A stretch of DNA of 62,406 nucleotides from Symbiobacteriaceae bacterium (GTDB lineage: Bacteria; Bacillota; Sulfobacillia; Symbiobacteriales; Symbiobacteriaceae), in assembly GCA_029239785.1 (NCBI GenBank), contig JARBUG010000019.1, positions 1 through 62,406 of the forward strand, in the 5' to 3' direction. Under the pieces are notes generated by a model. It did no database searches. It had not been told where the DNA came from and saw nothing but the letters and a program-made list of their open reading frames with translations. The first letter of the stretch is position 1, and each line of letters begins with the position of its first letter. The position numbers were made by a program, and so were the translations under genes. Of the stretch, positions 1-9,155 are shown piece after piece.

Positions 1-14
1 ACGGAGCGTGAAAA

Positions 15-1712
15 TTGGCGAACGAAAGACCGGTTTCTTCGCCACGGCCTGCGAAAGTTTTCACCCCCTGGGTGGTTACACTAAATCCAGTAATCACCGG
101 GGGGATCAACATGGAATCTGTCCTCGGCCTCGTGCGCCATCCCGGCAACGACGGGCTGTTTCGGGCCATTGAGATGTCACTGCTGGCCGCCAGCGCCGGC
201 CAGCCCCTGCATCTGCATGCCGAAGGGCTACGTGGAACCGGCAAAACGACCATCATGCGGGCCGTACGGCGTGTGCTGCCGCGCATCCGCCGCATCAAAG
301 GCTGCCTGTACAATTGCGACCCGGCGTTTCCGCATTGCCCTGTGCACCGCGGCATGGGGGCGCCGGAGCTGGCGCAGCTGGGCGAGGAGTGGGTTCCCAT
401 GCCCTTCCTTGAAATCTCCCACTCGGCCAAGGTCGGCACCGTAGTCGGCTCCATTGACCTGACACGCCTGATCAGCCCTACGCAGCCGGAGGCCGCCTTG
501 CTGCCGGGCACCATCCCCCAGGCCCACCGGGGCATCATCTTCGTCGATGAAATCAACCGCCTTGCCGAAACGGCGCCCGAACTGGCCGACGTGCTGCTCG
601 ACGTCATGGGCACCAAGCCGGGCCGGGTGCAAATCGAAGAGACCGGCCTGCCCGCGGTAGAACTGCCAGTGCAGGTCACGGTCTGGGCGGCCTCCAACCC
701 CGACGAGGACCCCGGCCCGCTGGAGGACATCCGCCGCCAACTGTCCGACCGGTTCGACTTCGCCGTGTACACCGACCGGCCCGGCGAAGCGGCCGTCGTG
801 GAGGAGATTCTCAACCTGAGCGGGGTCACCAACTGGCATCGCCCGCTTTCGCCTGCCGATGAAACCCGGGCCGAACTTTTCCGTTCGCGGGTGGCCGGGC
901 GTGTGACAGCTCTGCGCAGCATTCAGGTGCCGCAGGTGTTGCGGCAGCATGTGGCGGAATTGTACAGCCGGTTCAACGTAGAAAGCCTTCGGGCCGTGCA
1001 GGCCATTCAACTGGGCATGCGGCTGGCGGCCTGCCTGTCGGAACGGGGCGAAGCGGAGGCGGAGGACCTGGCGCGTGTGGCGCCGCTGGCCCTGCGCCAC
1101 CGGGTCGACGGGGAGACTATCAAAAAGGTAACATCGCACCTGTCTGCGCTGCATGCCGGGAGCGACGCCGCGCCGGGGCAGGCCGCGGTGCCGCGCCCCC
1201 GGTTCTCCTCCATCAGCTTTGGTGGGGCGGCTATGCCGGCCGTTGCCGCACCCGAGCCGGAGGCGGCGGAGCAGGACAAGCCTTCCGGCGAAGGGCCGGC
1301 CAGGCGTGAGTATGCCACTCAGTTTGCGCCCAGTCCGCCTGCCGCGGCTGGGCGCCCCGGGCAGAGCGGCTGGCTGAGCCGGGCCATGGCCGGCCTGAAG
1401 CGGAACCTGGGCCTGGCGCAGGCGCAGCCAATGCTGCGGCCGGAGGGGCGGAGCGCCGGTGAGGGCACCGGGAGTGCCAGCGGCGGGGGGCGTGGAAGGT
1501 CCGGCGCGGCTTCACCCTCGCCCCGGGCGGTTACGCCGCCCCGTCCGGGCCAGCTCTTCCAGCGGGCAGAGCAGCACCACCAGGACCAGGCCCTGCAGGC
1601 GGGCGACCCGCTGGCAGCGCCGCCTGTGGCGCCGCCGAACCGGGCCCGTTCCCTCTCTGAGCTCAGTGAGGCAGAGCTGATTCGGACCGAAGAGGAGCTG
1701 GGGCGCAGGTGA
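15..1712 (+). CDS. Mg-chelatase-like AAA+ ATPase (ChlI/BchI type)
   Basis: Predicted cytosolic AAA+ ATPase of 565 residues in the MoxR/Mg-chelatase group. Walker A (GLRGTGKT) is at about residues 71-78 and Walker B (IIFVDEIN) at 174-181. Between them is a cysteine cluster (C97, C101, C108, plus H111) that could bind a metal or cluster. The last ~180 residues are a Pro/Ala/Gly-rich linker. The next gene, overlapping by 4 nt, encodes a VWA protein, so the pair resembles the I and D subunits of Mg- or Co-chelatases. No third (H) subunit or tetrapyrrole gene is adjacent, so a real chelatase role is unproven; a general AAA/VWA remodelling pair is equally possible. The start is uncertain: TTG at 15 has GGAG 8 nt upstream, and ATG at 111 is an alternative. 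Confidence 0.8.
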   Translation: MANERPVSSPRPAKVFTPWVVTLNPVITGGINMESVLGLVRHPGNDGLFRAIEMSLLAASAGQPLHLHAEGLRGTGKTTIMRAVRRVLPRIRRIKGCLYNCDPAFPHCPVHRGMGAPELAQLGEEWVPMPFLEISHSAKVGTVVGSIDLTRLISPTQPEAALLPGTIPQAHRGIIFVDEINRLAETAPELADVLLDVMGTKPGRVQIEETGLPAVELPVQVTVWAASNPDEDPGPLEDIRRQLSDRFDFAVYTDRPGEAAVVEEILNLSGVTNWHRPLSPADETRAELFRSRVAGRVTALRSIQVPQVLRQHVAELYSRFNVESLRAVQAIQLGMRLAACLSERGEAEAEDLARVAPLALRHRVDGETIKKVTSHLSALHAGSDAAPGQAAVPRPRFSSISFGGAAMPAVAAPEPEAAEQDKPSGEGPARREYATQFAPSPPAAAGRPGQSGWLSRAMAGLKRNLGLAQAQPMLRPEGRSAGEGTGSASGGGRGRSGAASPSPRAVTPPRPGQLFQRAEQHHQDQALQAGDPLAAPPVAPPNRARSLSELSEAELIRTEEELGRR

Positions 1713-3715
1713 TGGGTCTTGGCCCCGCCCTGGGGCAGGTTCCCTGGTACGAAAAGCTGCGGCGGACCATCGTGCGAAAGCGGGGGGTCCGCTTGGGTGA
1801 GGCCGCGGTTGTGAGCCGTCAGGTTCATATGTCTGACCATGCACATCCGCACATTGTCATTGTGTGCAGCGCAGCCGATGTTGGACAGGCCTACTACGGT
1901 CTGTCTACTGTGGGCGAAGTGATCCATATCGACGTTTCACACGCCGTCGCCGACGTGGACCACAGGACCGTGGCCGCCGAACTGAAGCGGGCCCTGGCCG
2001 GCGTGCCGGCGGCTGGTCAGGACGGCATGGAACTGCTGGATTACTTCGATGTGCAGACCGGCACGGGCGGCGGCCGGGTAACCGGTGAGCTCAACTTCGG
2101 TCAGAAAGCGTCGCTGAAGGCGGCTCACCGCAACCACGTGCACCTGGCCGGGCGCCTGACCGACGAGCAGGTACATTACCTGTTCGAACTGGTAGGGGCC
2201 GTTGAACGGGCGATCATCGCTCAGGGCGTGGAACTGCGGCGAATCGAAAAGCTGAGCCACAACCGCGGAACCGACGGCGCCAAGCTGGACCTGTCGCATT
2301 ACATGGATCCCACCTCCGACAGCTTCCTGCGCGGGAACCGGTCCCGCCCGGGGGCGGGGGGTGCAGGCAGGGAGCAGGATCAGGCGGGGGCCGAGGGGGC
2401 CTCGGGCGGCCAGTCGCTCCGGTCGGGCACCCGCGGGGCGGCCGGGGCTTCGGGTGCGGGTGCGGCCGGGGCCGGCTCGGCGGGCGCCGGGGCTGCAGGG
2501 GCAGCCGGTGCCGCAGCCTCCGGGGCGGGCAGTGACGGCGCCCCTGGGTGTGGCGAAGGCGGAAGCGTCTCCGCCCCAGGCCTCGCCGACGGCGCCCCCG
2601 CCACCGGGTGGGACGCCCTTGAAGCCGAGCGCCGCCTGCAGGCCGCCCTGGAACTCTCACGCAAACTCGGCTCGCCCGACGAAGTCAAGCGAGTCCTCGA
2701 CGAACTAACCCGCGAACAGGGCTGGGCTTCGCTTTATGGCTCGGGCAGTTCGCAGGCTCCCTTCATCATCAACCAGTTGGAGGCCGAAGGGCTCGTCAAG
2801 CGTGACATCCGCGGCCTCCGCCTGACCCAGTCCGGCAAGGAACTCGCCGCTTACCTGGCGACACACCTTCGCGACGTCAAGCTTCGTTTCCGCAAGCTTA
2901 TCCGGCGCATGCCCTCTTCCAACCAGAAGACCACCCGCAAACCAGGGCAGGGGAAGGCCCGCCCTTCGGCCGACGTGCGCTACGGCCCCATCAGGGGTAC
3001 GGCGCCCGCCGAACCGGGCAGTTGGCTTGGCGACCTGGCCGTTCCCGACACCATCCGCAGTGGGCTCAAACGCACACGGCTGGCATCCATCGAGTCGGGC
3101 GGCCCCAAACCCGTCGGCATTCGCCTGGCCCGGCAGGACATTCACGTGCACCTTCGCTCAGGTGAGCAGCCCCTGAACATCTGCCTGCTCATCGACGCCA
3201 GCGCTTCCATGGCCGGGCGCCGCATCCTGGCAGCCAAGCACCTGGCACGGCATCTCCTGGTCAGTACCCGTGACCGGGTCGCCGTCATCGCCTTCCAGGA
3301 GCGCGACGTAAAAGTCTACGTCCCCTTCACCCGCGACTGGGCGCAGGTGGAAGAGGGGCTCTCGCGCATCCAGCCCATGGGCCTGACGCCCCTTGCCCAC
3401 GGCCTGACACAATCCATGGACCTGATTCGCCAGTCCCGGGTGCGCCGCCCCTTGCTTCTGCTCATCACAGACGGTATTCCCACGGTGCCCAAGTGGTCGG
3501 TTGACCCGCTCGCCGATGCCCTGGAAGCTGCCCGCTGCGTCGGTGCCGGCCGGGTGCCGTTTGGCTGCATCGGTCTTCAGCCCAGCCGCCGGTATCTGGA
3601 AGAGCTTGTCCGGGCCGCGGGCGGCAGCCTGCACGTGGTGGAGGAACTGGATGAAGAAGCCCTGGTTACAATCGCCCACCACGAGCGGATCCGCATCGCG
3701 CAAAAGGCGAGGTAG
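1709..3715 (+). CDS. VWA-domain partner of the AAA ATPase (BchD/ChlD-like)
   Basis: 668-residue protein whose C-terminal ~190 residues form a von Willebrand A domain. The MIDAS metal site is intact, with the DxSxS motif at D496, S498, S500 and a later TDG motif. A very low-complexity Gly/Ala/Ser stretch lies at about residues 215-300, and a helical winged-helix-like segment follows at ~320-400. VWA proteins paired with MoxR/BchI-type ATPases couple ATP hydrolysis to insertion of metal or remodelling of a substrate. GTG at 1709 overlaps the upstream stop, and a purine-rich GAGGAGCTGGGG precedes it, so translational coupling is likely. The gene ends before two hairpins at 3735-3792. The substrate cannot be told from sequence. 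Confidence 0.8.
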   Translation: MMGLGPALGQVPWYEKLRRTIVRKRGVRLGEAAVVSRQVHMSDHAHPHIVIVCSAADVGQAYYGLSTVGEVIHIDVSHAVADVDHRTVAAELKRALAGVPAAGQDGMELLDYFDVQTGTGGGRVTGELNFGQKASLKAAHRNHVHLAGRLTDEQVHYLFELVGAVERAIIAQGVELRRIEKLSHNRGTDGAKLDLSHYMDPTSDSFLRGNRSRPGAGGAGREQDQAGAEGASGGQSLRSGTRGAAGASGAGAAGAGSAGAGAAGAAGAAASGAGSDGAPGCGEGGSVSAPGLADGAPATGWDALEAERRLQAALELSRKLGSPDEVKRVLDELTREQGWASLYGSGSSQAPFIINQLEAEGLVKRDIRGLRLTQSGKELAAYLATHLRDVKLRFRKLIRRMPSSNQKTTRKPGQGKARPSADVRYGPIRGTAPAEPGSWLGDLAVPDTIRSGLKRTRLASIESGGPKPVGIRLARQDIHVHLRSGEQPLNICLLIDASASMAGRRILAAKHLARHLLVSTRDRVAVIAFQERDVKVYVPFTRDWAQVEEGLSRIQPMGLTPLAHGLTQSMDLIRQSRVRRPLLLLITDGIPTVPKWSVDPLADALEAARCVGAGRVPFGCIGLQPSRRYLEELVRAAGGSLHVVEELDEEALVTIAHHERIRIAQKAR

Positions 3716-3734
3716 AGCAGGGATTTGCCCCGCA

Positions 3735-3792
3735 CAGCGAGAACTAACTCCCTCGCTGCAATCGCCCCCCGCGGGTCTTTTCCGCGGGGGGC
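3735..3792 (+). terminator. Two tandem hairpins after the AAA/VWA pair
   Basis: A 7-bp stem (CAGCGAG/CTCGCTG, 3735-3758) is followed by a perfect 11-bp GC stem (3764-3774 with 3782-3792, loop GTCTTTT). There is no strong U tract after the second stem, so it may be an imperfect terminator or an RNA-stabilising structure before recJ. Confidence 0.45.
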
Positions 3793-3818
3793 ATAGCCTG
3801 TGTTTGGAGTGATGATGG

Positions 3819-5618
3819 TTGGCAAGACCCTACCGAGCCAGGCGCTGGCGGCCCATGCTGCCCGACCCTGCGGGCTGCTGGGCGCTCGCTCGCACACTCA
3901 ATATCTCGCCAGTTACGGCGCAAGTGCTATATAACCGCGGCCTCACCACGCCGGAGGCGGCCCACGCCTTTCTCACCGCCGGGCGGGAGCAGATTCTCGA
4001 TCCGTTCCGCCTCAAGGACATGGACCGGGCAGTGGCCGTCATTCGCCGGCGCATCGCCCAGGGCGGGCCGATTATGGTTTACGGCGATTACGACGTCGAC
4101 GGCGTTACCGGCACCACCATTCTGGTGCTCGCCCTGCGGGCGCTGGGCGCCCAAGTCGACTTTTACATTCCCAACCGCTTCAGCGAAGGGTACGGCCTGA
4201 ACGTGGGCGCCCTGGAAGAGATCCATGCCCGGGGCTACGACTTTGTCATTTCGGTTGATACCGGCGTCACCGCCGTGAAAGAGGCGCTGGCGGCCAAGGC
4301 GATGGGCATGACCCTCGTCGTCTCGGACCACCACGAACCGGGCCCCGAACTGCCCGATGTGCCCGCCCTGATCAACCCGAAGCGCCCCGACTGCACCTAC
4401 CCATTCAAAGGATTGTCGGGCGTAGGCGTCGCCTTCAAGCTGGCCCTGGCCCTGGAAGTGCCCGGCGCCTGGGATTTAATCGACATCGTCACCCTCGGCA
4501 CCATCGCCGACATGGTGCCGCTGGTGGGCGAGAACCGGGCCATCGTGCGGGAAGGGCTCGCCGCCCTGGGCAACACCCGGCGCCCCGGCCTGCGGGCGCT
4601 CATGGAAGTTGCCGGGGTCAAGCCGCCCGTCACAGCCACGCACATTGGGTATTCCCTCGGCCCGCGCCTGAACGCACTGGGCCGCATGGGCAGCGCCATG
4701 CTCGGCGTGGAGTTGCTCTGCACCGAAGACTCGGAGCGGGCCATGACCCTGGCCCGCCACCTGGACGAAGAGAACAAGAGCCGGCAGGAAGTCGAAGCCG
4801 GCATTCTGGAGGAAGCGCTCCGCCAGGCTGAAAGTCAGCCGCCCGACCAGAAGGAGTTCGTCATGGTCCTGGCGGGTGAGGGCTGGCACCACGGCGTGGT
4901 TGGCATCTGCGCCTCGCGGGTGCTTGAGTCCTACCATCGGCCGTCCATTCTTCTTTCCATCGACGGCGAAGAAGCCCGGGGCTCGGCCCGGTCGATTCCT
5001 GCCTTCCACATGCACCGGGCGCTGCTGCAGGTCTCCGACCTGTTCTCCAAGTTTGGCGGGCACGCTGCCGCGGCCGGTATGACGCTCAAAAGCAAGGACG
5101 ACATCGCCCAGCTTCGCCGGCGGCTCAACGAGATCGGGCGGGCCTGGCTCAAACCGGAAGACCTGGTGCCGGAACTCCGCATCGATACGACGGTTACACT
5201 GGACCAGGTCAACCACGACCTGCTCATGGAACTGCAGCGGCTTGAGCCGCACGGCATCGGCAATCCGCAGCCCGTCTTTGCCGTCAGCGACGTTGTCGTG
5301 GCCGACAGCCGCACCATTGGCAAGGAAGCGAACCACCTGAAGCTGCTGCTGCGCGGCAAGGGGCCCGGCGCCATCATGGACGCCGTGGGCTGGTCGCTGG
5401 CGCCCGCCAAACCGGCCATCACCTCTCGGGTGCAGGTGGCCTTTCACCCCGAATACGACACCTACCAGAGCCGGAACCAGCTCCGCCTCACCATGCGCGA
5501 CGTGCAGGTAATCGCCTCGCCGGACGGCTCGGGCATGCCAGTCAATCTGGCCCCGGTGCCGCAAGTAACGGTGGAGGCCTGCCGCAGCTGGGACCCGCTC
5601 AACGCCCGCCGCACTTGA
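3819..5618 (+). CDS. recJ: Single-stranded-DNA-specific 5'-3' exonuclease RecJ (core)
   Basis: DHH-family exonuclease that degrades 5' single-stranded DNA in recombination and mismatch or base-excision repair. DHH motif I (DYDVDG) is at residues 90-95 and the DHH signature at 170-172. A DHHA1 region with a GG(H) motif (FGGHAAAAG) and an OB-fold tail follow. At 599 residues it matches the core enzyme but is much shorter than the ~780-residue Bacillus form. The missing C-terminal domain is encoded separately by the next gene, in another frame and 1 nt away. The TTG start at 3819 has GGAG 9 nt upstream. The order recJ-apt-relA is typical of Bacillota. Confidence 0.93.
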   Translation: MARPYRARRWRPMLPDPAGCWALARTLNISPVTAQVLYNRGLTTPEAAHAFLTAGREQILDPFRLKDMDRAVAVIRRRIAQGGPIMVYGDYDVDGVTGTTILVLALRALGAQVDFYIPNRFSEGYGLNVGALEEIHARGYDFVISVDTGVTAVKEALAAKAMGMTLVVSDHHEPGPELPDVPALINPKRPDCTYPFKGLSGVGVAFKLALALEVPGAWDLIDIVTLGTIADMVPLVGENRAIVREGLAALGNTRRPGLRALMEVAGVKPPVTATHIGYSLGPRLNALGRMGSAMLGVELLCTEDSERAMTLARHLDEENKSRQEVEAGILEEALRQAESQPPDQKEFVMVLAGEGWHHGVVGICASRVLESYHRPSILLSIDGEEARGSARSIPAFHMHRALLQVSDLFSKFGGHAAAAGMTLKSKDDIAQLRRRLNEIGRAWLKPEDLVPELRIDTTVTLDQVNHDLLMELQRLEPHGIGNPQPVFAVSDVVVADSRTIGKEANHLKLLLRGKGPGAIMDAVGWSLAPAKPAITSRVQVAFHPEYDTYQSRNQLRLTMRDVQVIASPDGSGMPVNLAPVPQVTVEACRSWDPLNARRT

Positions 5619-5619
5619 A

Positions 5620-6297
5620 GTGGCGGCCGCCAACGACGAGTCCGAGCACGAGCGGCCTGAGCCATCACGGCAGCTCTACCTCGAAGGACTGCTCCGGGTC
5701 GGTGCCCAGACGCTGGTGTATACGGCGAGCCCATGGGCCGCGGCGGCCTTAACCGCCGAGCTGCGCGAGTCGCTGCCTGATCTGCGCAGTGAAATCGGCC
5801 TCTGGCTGCCCGGCCAGCCGGAACCGGCCACGACTGCAGTTGTAACGGCTTACGGCATGTCGCCCGAGGGAACCTTCACCGACACCGTTCTTTACCACCC
5901 GCCATATAGTGACGCACAGCTGCCTGGCGGCCGGGTCCATCTGCTCTGGGAGCAGAGCGACTGGCTGCTTTCCGAGGCCTCCCTCGGCTGGCCCTACCCG
6001 GACCGCGATGTGCTGGTCACGGCCTTCAAACAGCTCAAGTCCGGCGCAACCGGCGCTGATGCGCTCGCAAAGGCGCTTGCCGAGCCCGCCGGCCCCTGGA
6101 ATCAGCTCCGCTACGAGGCAGCCCTGGCGGTCTTCCGCGAGTTGGGCCTCATCGCCCCGTCGGGCGGGCTGTTGCCCACCAACGGCGCCAAGTTTCAGCT
6201 TGAATCCAGCCCCCGCTATCGGCGGGGTTTGGCGTGCCGAGCCACCCTCAGGGAGTTCCAAGCAAGAGATTGGCCTGACGGCACAGAGGCACTATAA
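5620..6297 (+). CDS. Stand-alone RecJ C-terminal domain protein (split recJ)
   Basis: 225 residues that resemble the extra C-terminal domain of Bacillota RecJ (ssDNA-exonuclease C-terminal family). Visible features are a YLEGLLR...TLVYTASP strand-helix start, a central HLLWEQSDW strand, a PDRDVLVTAFKQLK helix and a closing FRELGLI...KFQLESSPRY block. It starts with GTG 1 nt after the recJ stop, in a different frame. The join falls at the usual linker between the OB fold and this domain. Together the two genes total ~825 residues, close to a full-length Bacillus-type RecJ. It is therefore either a naturally split subunit or a recJ interrupted by a frameshift or base-call error. The stop codon overlaps the apt promoter. 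Confidence 0.7.
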   Translation: MAAANDESEHERPEPSRQLYLEGLLRVGAQTLVYTASPWAAAALTAELRESLPDLRSEIGLWLPGQPEPATTAVVTAYGMSPEGTFTDTVLYHPPYSDAQLPGGRVHLLWEQSDWLLSEASLGWPYPDRDVLVTAFKQLKSGATGADALAKALAEPAGPWNQLRYEAALAVFRELGLIAPSGGLLPTNGAKFQLESSPRYRRGLACRATLREFQARDWPDGTEAL

Positions 6298-6298
6298 T
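6270..6298 (+). promoter_or_regulatory. Sigma-A promoter for apt
   Basis: TTGGCC (6270-6275), 17-nt spacer and a perfect TATAAT (6293-6298). It overlaps the end of the RecJ C-domain gene. Transcription would begin near 6305, just before the apt AGGAGG at 6307-6312. Confidence 0.7.
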
Positions 6299-6320
6299 GA
6301 GGGATGAGGAGGCGGCACAA

Positions 6321-6833
6321 TTGGATTTCAAGTCGTACGTTCGCACCATCGAGAATTTCCCCAAGCCCGGTATTTCGTTTAAGGACATCACCACGCTTCT
6401 CAACAACAAGGAAGCGTTCCACGCCGCGATCGAGACGATCGCACGCCATTTCGAAGGCAAGCAGATTGATATTGTCACGGGCCCCGAGGCCCGCGGCTAC
6501 ATTTTTGCTTCGGCCCTGGCCTACCGGCTGGGCGCCGGCTTTGTGCCCGTGCGCAAGCCCGGGAAGCTCCCCTACAAGACCAAGCGCATCTCTTACGCCC
6601 TCGAGTACGGTGAGGACGCCCTCGAAGTGCACGAGGACGCGTTCCTGGCCGGCCAACGGGTGCTGGTAGTCGACGACCTCCTCGCCACTGGCGGCACCAT
6701 TCGGGCCACCATCGACCTGGTCGAATCCTTCGACGCCAAGGTCGAAGGCGTCGGCTTCATGATCGAGCTGGCCTTCCTGAATGGCCGCAAGCGGCTCGAC
6801 GGCTACGATCTCATGTCCCTGATTCAATACTAA
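6321..6833 (+). CDS. apt: Adenine phosphoribosyltransferase
   Basis: Converts adenine and PRPP to AMP plus pyrophosphate (purine salvage). The PRPP-binding loop VLVVDDLLATGGT is at residues 114-126, and the PEARG-type loop (GPEARGYIFA) lies upstream. The start is TTG at 6321, giving LDFKSYV... and a 170-residue protein, the usual Apt length. A clear AGGAGG sits 8 nt upstream (6307-6312). A longer reading from ATG 6297 would begin inside the -10 box of the promoter and is rejected. The gene lies between recJ and relA, as in most Bacillota. Confidence 0.95.
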   Translation: MDFKSYVRTIENFPKPGISFKDITTLLNNKEAFHAAIETIARHFEGKQIDIVTGPEARGYIFASALAYRLGAGFVPVRKPGKLPYKTKRISYALEYGEDALEVHEDAFLAGQRVLVVDDLLATGGTIRATIDLVESFDAKVEGVGFMIELAFLNGRKRLDGYDLMSLIQY

Positions 6834-6847
6834 AGCGCGTGAGGGGC

Positions 6848-6882
6848 CGGGGAGCGCCAGTCGCTCCCCGCTCCCGGTTTTT
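6848..6882 (+). terminator. Possible terminator or attenuator between apt and relA
   Basis: A 9-bp stem CGGGGAGCG/CGCTCCCCG (6848-6856 with 6862-6870) followed a few bases later by a run of five T (6878-6882). The gap between stem and T run makes it an imperfect terminator. Confidence 0.4.
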
Positions 6883-6937
6883 GCCCGCACAGCTTACTCC
6901 TGCCCCGCGCCCAGCCCGTATGAAAGGTGGTGACGCC

Positions 6938-9124
6938 ATGGCTGCCCTCGATTTGCTGCGTTCCAAGATTAGTTCCTATAACCCGAATGCGGACTGGCAG
7001 TTGATCGAATCGGCGTACGCCTTTGCCGAGGCTGCGCACGATGGCCAGTTGCGCAAGTCAGGCGAGCCCTATATCACCCATCCACTGGCGGTCGCCGAAA
7101 TTGTGGCCGAAATGCAGTTGGATGTGGCCAGCATCGCCGCGGCGCTCCTGCACGACGTGGTGGAAGACTGCGAAGTCTCCCTGGATGCGATCACCACCAA
7201 GTTCGGCAAGGAAGTCGCCACCATTGTGGAGGGCGTTACCAAGCTCGAAAAGCTGAACTTTTCTTCCCGCGACGAAGCTCAGGTCGAGAATCTCCGCAAA
7301 ATGTTCCTGGCCATGGCCAAGGACCTGCGCGTCATTCTGATCAAACTGGCCGACCGGCTGCATAACATGCGCACGCTCAAGTACCGCAACCAGGAAGCCC
7401 AGCGGCGCATCGGCCAGGAGACCATGGATATTTACGCCCCGCTGGCCCACCGGCTGGGTGTCAGCGAAATCAAGTGGGAACTGGAAGATCTGGCCTTCCG
7501 CTATACTGAGCCCGACCGCTACCAGGAAATCGCGCAGTTGGTGGCCCGCAAGCGCCAGGAGCGCGAGGAACTGACCAACGACCTGATGGAGAGGCTCCGC
7601 CAACGTCTGGATGAGGCTGGTATTCCGGCCGACATCTCAGGCCGACCCAAGCACTTTTATAGCATCTACAAAAAGATGTACCGGCAGGGCAAGGACATCA
7701 CCCAAATCTACGATTTGATCGCCATCCGCTGCATCGTCGATGAAGTGAAGGACTGTTACGGCGCCCTGGGCGTTATTCACTCCCAGTGGAAGCCGCTGCC
7801 CCTGCGCTTTAAGGATTATATCGCCACGCCGAAGCCGAACATGTACCAGTCGCTCCACACGACTGTCATCGGGCCCCACGGCGAGCCATTTGAAATTCAA
7901 ATTCGAACCTGGGGCATGCACAAGACCTCGGAGTTCGGCATTGCTGCCCACTGGGCTTATAAGGAAGGCCGGGCCGACAAGGAGTTCGACAAGAAACTCC
8001 AGTGGCTCCGCTCGCTCCTGGATTGGCACCAGGAGATGCGGGACGCCCGTGAGTTTGTCGAGTCGGTTAAGGTCGACATTTTCGCCGACCAGGTCTTCGT
8101 TTTCTCACCCAAGGGCCACGTCTATAATCTGCCGGCCGATGCGACGCCGCTGGACTTCGCCTTTGGCGTCCACTCAGACATCGGCTATCGCTGTGTTGGC
8201 GCCAAGGTGAACGGCAAAATTTCCCCGTTGGACCGAAAGCTCCAGAACGGCGACGTCATCGAAATTCTGACTTCCAAGCAGTCGCCGGGGCCGTCCATCG
8301 ACTGGCTGAAAATCGTCAAGACAGCGTCCGCCAAGAACAAAATCCGGCAGTTCTTCAAGAAAGAACGCCGGGAAGAGAACCTGGCCCGTGGGCGCGATAT
8401 TCTGCGCGGCGAAATCCAGAAGACCGGCATTGAAGCCCACGAACTGCTGCGCGATGAGTGGGTCGAAAAGGTCTGCGAAAAGTCGGGCGTCAAGGATGAA
8501 GAAGAACTTTGCGTAGCCATCGGCATCGCATCACTGGCGGCGTCGACCGTGGTCTCCCGGCTGCGGGAGTTCTACGAGCGGGAGAAGAAGGCTTCCGAGC
8601 CACCGCCGCCGGTAGATATTCAGACTCGGGACTGGTCGGGTTACGGCAAGGCGACCCATGGCATTCGGGTCAAGGGGACCGATGGCCTGGCCATCAAGTT
8701 CTCCCGGTGCTGCAGCCCGGTGCCGGGCGACCCGGTGATCGGCTTCGTCACCCGGGGCCGCGGCATTACCGTCCATCGGATGGACTGCCCGAATATCGAT
8801 GATCTGGCGAAGGATCCTGACCGGCTGATCGAGTGCGCCTGGGAAGAGAATTACAACGCTGCCCATCCGGTCGAGGTGCAGATCACCGCTCTCGACCGCT
8901 CGGGCCTGCTGGCCGACATCGTCTCGATTGTGGCGGAAGCCCGCATCAATATGATCTCCACAACCAGCCGGGTGCATAAGAACAAACTGGCCACCATTGA
9001 TATGATTTTGGAGATCAAGGATTCGCAGCAGCTGCAGTATATCTTCCAGAAGGTCTATAAAGTCCGCGATGTTATGACGGTGGAGCGTGTGACGCGTGAA
9101 CGTCGCAAGGCACAGGCTAAGTGA
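6938..9124 (+). CDS. relA: (p)ppGpp synthetase/hydrolase, RelA/SpoT (Rel) family
   Basis: Bifunctional alarmone enzyme of the stringent response, using ATP and GTP/GDP and sensing uncharged tRNA on ribosomes. The order is HD hydrolase (LLHDVVED, H72-D73), synthetase domain (about residues 230-340), TGS (about 385-450), a zinc-finger-like/helical region with CCSPVPGD, and a C-terminal ACT domain. Both catalytic halves look intact, as in the single Rel of Bacillota. ATG at 6938 is chosen because AAGGTGG ends 7 nt upstream; this gives 728 residues, close to the B. subtilis protein. An upstream in-frame start at 6839 lacks a ribosome site. A bidirectional terminator lies at 9326. Confidence 0.95.
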   Translation: MAALDLLRSKISSYNPNADWQLIESAYAFAEAAHDGQLRKSGEPYITHPLAVAEIVAEMQLDVASIAAALLHDVVEDCEVSLDAITTKFGKEVATIVEGVTKLEKLNFSSRDEAQVENLRKMFLAMAKDLRVILIKLADRLHNMRTLKYRNQEAQRRIGQETMDIYAPLAHRLGVSEIKWELEDLAFRYTEPDRYQEIAQLVARKRQEREELTNDLMERLRQRLDEAGIPADISGRPKHFYSIYKKMYRQGKDITQIYDLIAIRCIVDEVKDCYGALGVIHSQWKPLPLRFKDYIATPKPNMYQSLHTTVIGPHGEPFEIQIRTWGMHKTSEFGIAAHWAYKEGRADKEFDKKLQWLRSLLDWHQEMRDAREFVESVKVDIFADQVFVFSPKGHVYNLPADATPLDFAFGVHSDIGYRCVGAKVNGKISPLDRKLQNGDVIEILTSKQSPGPSIDWLKIVKTASAKNKIRQFFKKERREENLARGRDILRGEIQKTGIEAHELLRDEWVEKVCEKSGVKDEEELCVAIGIASLAASTVVSRLREFYEREKKASEPPPPVDIQTRDWSGYGKATHGIRVKGTDGLAIKFSRCCSPVPGDPVIGFVTRGRGITVHRMDCPNIDDLAKDPDRLIECAWEENYNAAHPVEVQITALDRSGLLADIVSIVAEARINMISTTSRVHKNKLATIDMILEIKDSQQLQYIFQKVYKVRDVMTVERVTRERRKAQAK

Positions 9125-9155
9125 TTCCCTGCTGGTCTTTCAGGCATTTTGTCTA

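Noticed and set aside
228-1154. Open frame antisense to the AAA ATPase gene
   Set aside because: No motif, and the sense strand has intact Walker motifs and family-like sequence.
6297-6320. Earlier ATG start for apt
   Set aside because: It lies inside the -10 box of the promoter, upstream of the AGGAGG that serves the TTG at 6321.
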